From the NCBI GenBank assembly GCA_964411125.1, contig CAYPJU010000070.1, positions 1 through 36,686 of the forward strand: a stretch of 36,686 nt of DNA, in the 5' to 3' direction. Below the pieces are notes generated by a model, which saw only the letters and a list, made by a program, of their open reading frames with translations, had not been told where the DNA came from and ran no database searches. Every line of letters starts with the position of its first letter. The stretch's first letter is position 1. A program made the translations under genes and the position numbers. Origin of the DNA: JBFIHF01 sp964411125 (GTDB lineage: Bacteria > Myxococcota_A > Bradymonadia > Bradymonadales > Bradymonadaceae). Below are positions 32,420-36,686 of this stretch, one piece after another.

Positions 32420-34183
32420 GTGAGCGATACGAGCGACAGAGTCGAGGAAGCGACGACGGACGAAGCGGCTGCGAAAGCGGAGACGGCGAAGACGGCCGGC
32501 CGGGGCTTTCTCGTCATCACGGCGGCGAAGGTCTGGTTCCTGGTGACCGCCGCGGCGGTCCAGTTGGGGCTCCCCATCGTGTTCGGTTCGGCCGAGCTCT
32601 TCGGAATCTTCAAGATCGTGACCGAGGCGATCGGCCTCCTCAATATGGTGGTGCTCACCGCGTCGTTGCAGGCGGTGTCGAAACTCGTCAGCGAGCAGCC
32701 CGACCGCGCGAACGCGATCGTGAAGCTCGCGACGAAGCTACAGTGTTTCGTCGCGCTACCGGTCGCCGCGCTCTACGCGCTCGGCGCGCCCGCGATCGCC
32801 GAGAGTTTCAGCGACCCGACGCTCGTCCCGCTGTTGCGGCTCTCGTCGCTGATCATTCTGTTCTACGGCTTCTACGCGATCTCGATCGGTTACCTGAACG
32901 GCGTCAAAGAGTTCGTGAAGCAGGCGCTGATCGACATGACGTTCGCGACCCTCAAGATGGTCGGGATCCTCGGCCTCGTCGCGGTCGGGTTCGGCGTCGT
33001 CGGCGCGGTCTCCGGGTTCGTCGCCGCGGCGGCCTTCGTCTGCATCGCCTCCGCGGTCTGGGTCTTCAAGCTGATGCGGAGCCGCGAAGCAGAGCAATCG
33101 AACGACCCCCCGCCGAAAGACGCGCTCAAGCGCCTCGCCGGCTACCTGGGGCTGATCATGCTCTACACGTTCGCGCTGAACGGCCTGATGCGCGCGGACC
33201 TCTTCATCCTCAAGTCGGTCGCGGGCGACATGCCCGCCGCGTTTGTCGGCGCCGAAGACGTCTTCAAATCGATGAGCGACAAGTTCGCGGGCTTCTACGG
33301 CGCGGTGCTCAACCTCGCGCGGATCCCCTACCAGGGTGTGATCGCGGTGACGTTCGTGATCTTCCCGATGATCAGCGAGGCGACCTTCGCCGCGGACGTC
33401 GACGCGACGCGAAACTACATCCGCACGACCCTGCGCTACTGCATCCTGCTGATCGCCGGCGTCGCGCTGCTCCTCGCGTTCAACAGCGATTCGCTCATCG
33501 CGGGGCTCTACAGCTCGGACTACCAGGCGGCGTCGACCGCGCTCGCGGTCCTGTCGGTCTCGATCATCTTCTTCGCGCTCTTCTACGTCGCGACCACGAT
33601 GATCATCGGTGCGGGGCACCCTGTCGTCGCCGTGGTCGTGATGGGAATCAGCATGGTCCTGTCGGCCGTGTTCAACTGGATCTTCGTCAACAGAGTGCAC
33701 GAAGAGACGATGGCGGAGCTGGTCTGGAACCCGCTGCCGCCGGTCGGGCCGCCCGATGGTGCCTCGCAGGCCGTCGCCCAGGCGCTCGACAAGGCGAACC
33801 AGGCTGCCGAGTTCGGCGGGCCCTACCTGCTGAAGGCGACGACCTACATGGAGTTCGCGGCGTACGGTACGACGATCGCGATGGTGAGCGGCTGTCTCGG
33901 CGCGATCGGCTGGCTCTGGTGGAAGTTCCAGGCACGCCCGCCGTTCGCAACGATCGCCCGCGTCCTCGTCGCGACCGCCGTGCTCTACGGCGTCGACCTC
34001 GTCTTTCCCACGCCGGTCGAGTGGGTCGCGGACTACGGAAAGATCGTCTTCCTCGGTATCGTCGGCGTGAAGATGGCCGTCATGGGCGTCGTGCTGCTGG
34101 TCGTTCTGGCCCTGACGCGCGAATTCGGAGCTGAAGACCTCGACCGCGTGAAGGCGGTCATCGGGCGCAAGAAACGGAGCTGA
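32420..34183 (+). CDS. polysaccharide/lipid-linked oligosaccharide flippase (MOP superfamily)
   Basis: The protein has 587 residues. It starts at GTG 32420, chosen because GGAGG (32410-32414) lies five bases before it. After a short charged N-terminus come about 14 hydrophobic segments in the pattern of Wzx/MurJ-type exporters (VWFLVTAAAVQLGLPIVFG, LIILFYGFYAISIGYLNG, LIMLYTFALNGLMRADLFIL, VLSVSIIFFALFYVATTMIIG). A roughly 60-residue hydrophilic stretch (NRVHEETMAELVWNPLPP... to FGGPYLLKA) splits two late helices and is unusual. The hutI gene starts four bases after its stop, so the two are co-transcribed. No glycosyltransferases are nearby, so the cargo is unknown. Confidence 0.85.
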   Translation: MSDTSDRVEEATTDEAAAKAETAKTAGRGFLVITAAKVWFLVTAAAVQLGLPIVFGSAELFGIFKIVTEAIGLLNMVVLTASLQAVSKLVSEQPDRANAIVKLATKLQCFVALPVAALYALGAPAIAESFSDPTLVPLLRLSSLIILFYGFYAISIGYLNGVKEFVKQALIDMTFATLKMVGILGLVAVGFGVVGAVSGFVAAAAFVCIASAVWVFKLMRSREAEQSNDPPPKDALKRLAGYLGLIMLYTFALNGLMRADLFILKSVAGDMPAAFVGAEDVFKSMSDKFAGFYGAVLNLARIPYQGVIAVTFVIFPMISEATFAADVDATRNYIRTTLRYCILLIAGVALLLAFNSDSLIAGLYSSDYQAASTALAVLSVSIIFFALFYVATTMIIGAGHPVVAVVVMGISMVLSAVFNWIFVNRVHEETMAELVWNPLPPVGPPDGASQAVAQALDKANQAAEFGGPYLLKATTYMEFAAYGTTIAMVSGCLGAIGWLWWKFQARPPFATIARVLVATAVLYGVDLVFPTPVEWVADYGKIVFLGIVGVKMAVMGVVLLVVLALTREFGAEDLDRVKAVIGRKKRS

Positions 34184-34187
34184 CACG

Positions 34188-35480
34188 ATGTCGCAGGAAA
34201 TCCTCATCCGGGCCGAGCAGGCCCTCACGATGCCGTTCGACGCGCCGGCGTTGCGCCACTACGACCCCGCCGACATCGACGCGCGCGACCGCGAGATCAC
34301 GGGGCTGCAGGAAGATGTCTGCATCTGGATCAAGGACGGCGAGTTTCACTGGGTCGGGGCGTGGGACGAGCGCCCGCGAAAGGTTCGGGATGCCGGACTG
34401 CCGACGATGCCGACGAAGCTCGCGATGCCGGGGTGGATCGACTGCCACACCCACGCGGTGTTCGCCGGCGAGCGCTCCGACGAGTACGTCCTGCGCAACG
34501 CGGGGCGGCCTTACGTGGAGATTCTGGAGGCCGGTGGAGGAATCCTGAACACCGTCGATGCCGTGCGTCGCACGTCGACGAAGCAGCTCACCGAAGACCT
34601 GGTCCCGCGCATCCTGGACTTCGTGCGGCAGGGCGTGACCCTCGTCGAGGTGAAGAGCGGCTACGGGCTCTCGACAGAAGACGAAGTAAAGTGCCTGCGC
34701 GCCGTCCGCGACGCCGCCGTCGACATGCCGTGCGAGCTGACCGGCTGCTTCCTCGGCGCCCATGCGATCCCGCGCAACTACGCCGACCGGCGCGAGGAGT
34801 ACGTCGATCTCGTGTGCAACGAGATGATTCCGCGCGTCGCGAAAGAAGGACTCGCGGCGTACTGCGACGTCTTTTGCGACCGCGGAGCGTTCACCGTCGA
34901 GGAGGCGCGCCGAATTCTCGAGACCGGCAAGGAGCATGGCTTGATCCCGCGCATCCATGCCGACGAACTCACCGACGCCGGGGCGGCGCGGCTCGCCGCC
35001 GAGGTCGGCTGCTCGAGCGCCGACCATCTCGAGTTCACGACCGACGACGCGATCGAAGCGATGGCGGAAGCGGGCGTGGTCGGCGTGTTGATGCCGGCGG
35101 TGAACCTTTTCCTTCGCACCATCGACCACTGCGCGCCGGCGCGAAAGCTGCTCGACGCCGGGTGCGAGATCGCGATCGCGACCGACCTGAACCCCGGCAG
35201 CGCGATGACCTCGAACCTCGCGCTCATGACGACGCTCGCCTGTTCCTTCTACGGGCTCACGCCGGGCGAGGCGCTGCGCGCCGTGACGGTCGGCGCCGCC
35301 AAGGCGTTGCGTCGCGACGACGTCGGCCGCATCGAAGCGGGCATGCGCGCCGACCTCGCCTGCTTCGACGTGCCGGGCTACCGCACCATCCCGTACCACT
35401 TTGGAACCAACCACGTGGAAGCGGTCATCTTTCGCGGAAACTTCGTGTACTGGACCGACGTCGAGGACACCGAGGAGTGA
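34188..35480 (+). CDS. hutI: imidazolonepropionase
   Basis: The protein has 430 residues. It hydrolyses 4-imidazolone-5-propionate to N-formimino-glutamate, the third step of histidine breakdown, in the cytoplasm. The amidohydrolase metal site is visible: DCHTHAVFAG (H87, H89), HADEL (H257) and ATDLNPGS (D333). Family-specific motifs are FAGERSDEY, GGGILNTV, EVKSGYGLS and NLALMTTLACSFYGLTPGEAL. GGAG eight bases before the ATG lies inside the end of the flippase gene, four bases away. No hutH, hutU or hutG is present, so the rest of the pathway must lie elsewhere or be absent. Confidence 0.95.
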   Translation: MSQEILIRAEQALTMPFDAPALRHYDPADIDARDREITGLQEDVCIWIKDGEFHWVGAWDERPRKVRDAGLPTMPTKLAMPGWIDCHTHAVFAGERSDEYVLRNAGRPYVEILEAGGGILNTVDAVRRTSTKQLTEDLVPRILDFVRQGVTLVEVKSGYGLSTEDEVKCLRAVRDAAVDMPCELTGCFLGAHAIPRNYADRREEYVDLVCNEMIPRVAKEGLAAYCDVFCDRGAFTVEEARRILETGKEHGLIPRIHADELTDAGAARLAAEVGCSSADHLEFTTDDAIEAMAEAGVVGVLMPAVNLFLRTIDHCAPARKLLDAGCEIAIATDLNPGSAMTSNLALMTTLACSFYGLTPGEALRAVTVGAAKALRRDDVGRIEAGMRADLACFDVPGYRTIPYHFGTNHVEAVIFRGNFVYWTDVEDTEE

Positions 35481-35546
35481 GCGAGCCCGCTTGATCGGTT
35501 CTCGGATCTCGGCAACCCTTCTCCGGCCATGTTTCCAGGGGACACG

Positions 35547-35882
35547 ATGAAGAAACACATCGCCATCGCGGCAGTCGCGGCCGCCATAGCAGCCTGCGGC
35601 GAGACAGCAGCAGAACGAAATGCCCAGCTCTCCTGCGCGGAACGAACCGTCGCAGGCGGATGTGGGGGAGGTTGCAACGCTCGCGACGGGCGGGAATTCG
35701 ACGAACAGAACCAGTGCTGGAAAGCCGCCGCGCCTGCTGCTTGCGGCGGCGAAACCGTTCAACCGGCCGAGAGCTATCTTCGAGATCCGGGGGGAAGCTG
35801 CTGGTGGTTCTCCAACGTGACGACCGTCGCGGGCTGGGAGTCCGACGACGACTGTCGCGTCGACGCGCCCGACTGCTCCTGA
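35547..35882 (+). CDS. small Cys-containing lipoprotein
   Basis: The protein has 111 residues from the ATG at 35547 (AGGGG upstream); an ATG 18 bases earlier lacks a site. MKKHIAIAAVAAAIAAC is a lipoprotein signal (Cys17). The mature part has eight Cys in a short Gly-rich stretch (CAERTVAGGCGGGCNARDG, QCWKAAAPAACGG, CWWFSN, CRVDAPDC), suggesting a small disulfide-stabilised domain. The family is not recognised. It is convergent with the next gene, with 16 bases between the stops. Confidence 0.75.
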   Translation: MKKHIAIAAVAAAIAACGETAAERNAQLSCAERTVAGGCGGGCNARDGREFDEQNQCWKAAAPAACGGETVQPAESYLRDPGGSCWWFSNVTTVAGWESDDDCRVDAPDCS

Positions 35883-35898
35883 CCACCCCCGAGCTCCG

Positions 35899-36378
35899 TC
35901 ACTCCATCGGCGCGTGCGAACAGCGTCCGGTCTCGACGTCGAGGTAGTACTCCATGCCATTCGGGATCGAGCGGTGGGGATGCTCCTCCTCGATGCGAAT
36001 GTGCCACAGTCGCGACTCCGTGTCGGGGATCTCGTAGACCGGGCCTTCTTTCACGAACCGAGTCTGATGCGGGGAGAGCTTCAGCGAGTCGAGCCTCAGC
36101 GGATTCCCGCTCACACCTTTCATGTCGGGGGTCAATTCCTCGATGCATCGATGGACGCTTCCCAGCAGCGCTCGCGCTTCGACCGCGGAGGGATCGACGT
36201 TCGCCTTTGTGTTCGCCAGCGCGGGAACGGAGGGAGGGGCGGTCTCCCCGGTGGTGGGGGGCGGCTCGACGGGCGACGGCGCCACCGTCGCTGGTGAGGG
36301 GGACTCCTCCTGCTGGGGGCTGTCGGGCGTGCAGCCGACCGCCACGAGCGCGACGAGAAGAAGAGGCAGGACTGACAT
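35899..36378 (-). CDS. small lipoprotein of unknown function
   Basis: The protein has 159 residues. MSVLPLLLVALVAVGC ends in a good lipobox (Cys16), but the signal has no Lys or Arg before the hydrophobic core, which is unusual. No other in-frame start was found upstream, and GGAG lies about nine bases before the ATG. A Pro/Ser/Thr-rich linker (about 17-55) is followed by a compact domain with HRCIEELTPDMKGV and RLWHIRIEEEHPH and a terminal YYLDVETGRCSHAPME. It is not recognised. Envelope anchoring is likely. Confidence 0.7.
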   Translation of the reverse strand: MSVLPLLLVALVAVGCTPDSPQQEESPSPATVAPSPVEPPPTTGETAPPSVPALANTKANVDPSAVEARALLGSVHRCIEELTPDMKGVSGNPLRLDSLKLSPHQTRFVKEGPVYEIPDTESRLWHIRIEEEHPHRSIPNGMEYYLDVETGRCSHAPME

Positions 36379-36516
36379 GGTGTTGCTCCGCGAGAGTGGC
36401 TGCAGTGAACGTACCCCGCCGCGTAGGGATCTACGAATCTTTCACGGGGACTCGCGCTGCGCTCCGGGCGGGACTCAGTGAGCGCGCGTCTCGAGGTTGT
36501 CGTAATAAGGGGGGCG

Positions 36517-36555
36517 TTGGGCTTCGCCCAAACCCACCAGGGGATTCTCCCCTGG
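36517..36555 (-). repeat. two-hairpin palindromic module, minus orientation
   Basis: TTGGGC/GCCCAA with loop TTC (36517-36531), spacer ACCCA, and CCAGGGGA/TCCCCTGG with loop TTC (36537-36555). Read on the minus strand this is stem CCA(N)TGG, spacer TGGGT, then a G-rich stem, the same plan as the module at 36642-36683. Confidence 0.75.
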
Positions 36556-36641
36556 ACCCCGAAGTTTTTCTTTCTGTTCTCACGGAACGTTGCGTTCTAT
36601 CTCAACGCGTTGCGACGTCGGCGGAGAGAAGATTCGCGGTT

Positions 36642-36683
36642 CCAAGGATGCAATCCTTGGTGGGGTGTGGGGCAAAGCCCCAC
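36642..36683 (+). repeat. two-hairpin palindromic module, plus orientation
   Basis: CCAAGGAT/ATCCTTGG with loop GCA (36642-36660), spacer TGGGGT, and GTGGGGC/GCCCCAC with loop AAA (36667-36683). It mirrors the module at 36517-36555 in inverted orientation, like the paired units of a REP/BIME element. The stems differ in sequence but keep the pairing. Confidence 0.75.
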
Positions 36684-36686
36684 GGT

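Larger units (their letters stand above)
36379..36686. other. non-coding region at the window edge
   Basis: No open frame here has coding character. The first 100 bases hold the promoter of the lipoprotein gene ending at 35899, though no clear boxes are visible. The rest is occupied by two palindromic modules (listed separately) with about 85 bases of AT-richer sequence between them. Confidence 0.7.

Noticed and set aside
32756..35960. Two long minus-strand frames (490 and 600 codons) opposite the flippase and hutI
   Set aside because: Low-complexity antisense translations of well-identified genes.

Overview
The window looks like chromosome from a GC-rich Gram-negative bacterium of the Myxococcota / former Deltaproteobacteria type. 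The lineage is inferred from gene content: a Hanks-type Ser/Thr kinase fused to an extracytoplasmic domain, about ten lipoproteins with clear lipoboxes, Cys-rich CGDG/ETCD repeat proteins, a DUF4132 protein, a MetOD1-type protein paired with a hybrid histidine kinase, and a C-terminal-Phe outer-membrane barrel. No rRNA, tRNA, CRISPR array, transposase, integrase or phage gene is recognisable. Genes are tightly packed and most gaps are under 250 bases.

Layout. 1-220: an inverted array of 7-base tandem repeats beside the dnaE stop. 220-5673 (minus): dnaE and, upstream of it, a lipoprotein with two weak CAP/SCP-like repeats, separated by a cluster of hairpins. 5801-9111 (plus): an endonuclease I lipoprotein and a kinase fused to an esterase-like domain that has lost its serine nucleophile. 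9124-19284 (minus): a GH13/CBM20 alpha-amylase-family lipoprotein whose GTG start overlaps the end of an outer-membrane channel gene, a dienelactone-hydrolase-like lipoprotein, a PQQ-type beta-propeller lipoprotein, a small Cys-rich lipoprotein, a soluble hybrid histidine kinase coupled by a 4-base overlap to a MetOD1-type protein, and a short DUF4132 protein. 19507-24416 (plus): a deoxynucleoside kinase, a STAND-type ATPase with a C-terminal winged helix, and a Cys-rich lipoprotein whose promoter region carries helically phased CGTAA repeats. 24438-28469: a class II glutamine amidotransferase (minus), an M50 membrane protease, a winged-helix protein of unknown role, and 3,5-diaminohexanoate dehydrogenase (plus). 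28530-31168 (minus): signal peptidase II with a long insertion, overlapped by an acidic lipoprotein gene. 31294-35882 (plus): a ThiO-like oxidase, a lipid-linked oligosaccharide flippase, imidazolonepropionase and a small lipoprotein. 35899-36378 (minus): another lipoprotein. 36379-36686: non-coding, with two inverted palindromic modules.

How the genes fit together. Envelope biology dominates: many lipoproteins, the protease that matures them (LspA), a polysaccharide flippase, an intramembrane-type protease, and a probable alpha-glucan pair (outer-membrane channel plus GH13 lipoprotein). Signalling is the second theme (Ser/Thr kinase, hybrid histidine kinase with MetOD1 partner, STAND regulator). 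Catabolic genes (hutI, kdd) appear as single genes without their pathway partners in this window.

Best candidates for something new are the kinase with a degenerate esterase sensor domain, the STAND regulator with a phased direct-repeat site before a Cys-rich lipoprotein, and the MetOD1/histidine-kinase pair. All assignments rest on reading motifs; no database search was run.
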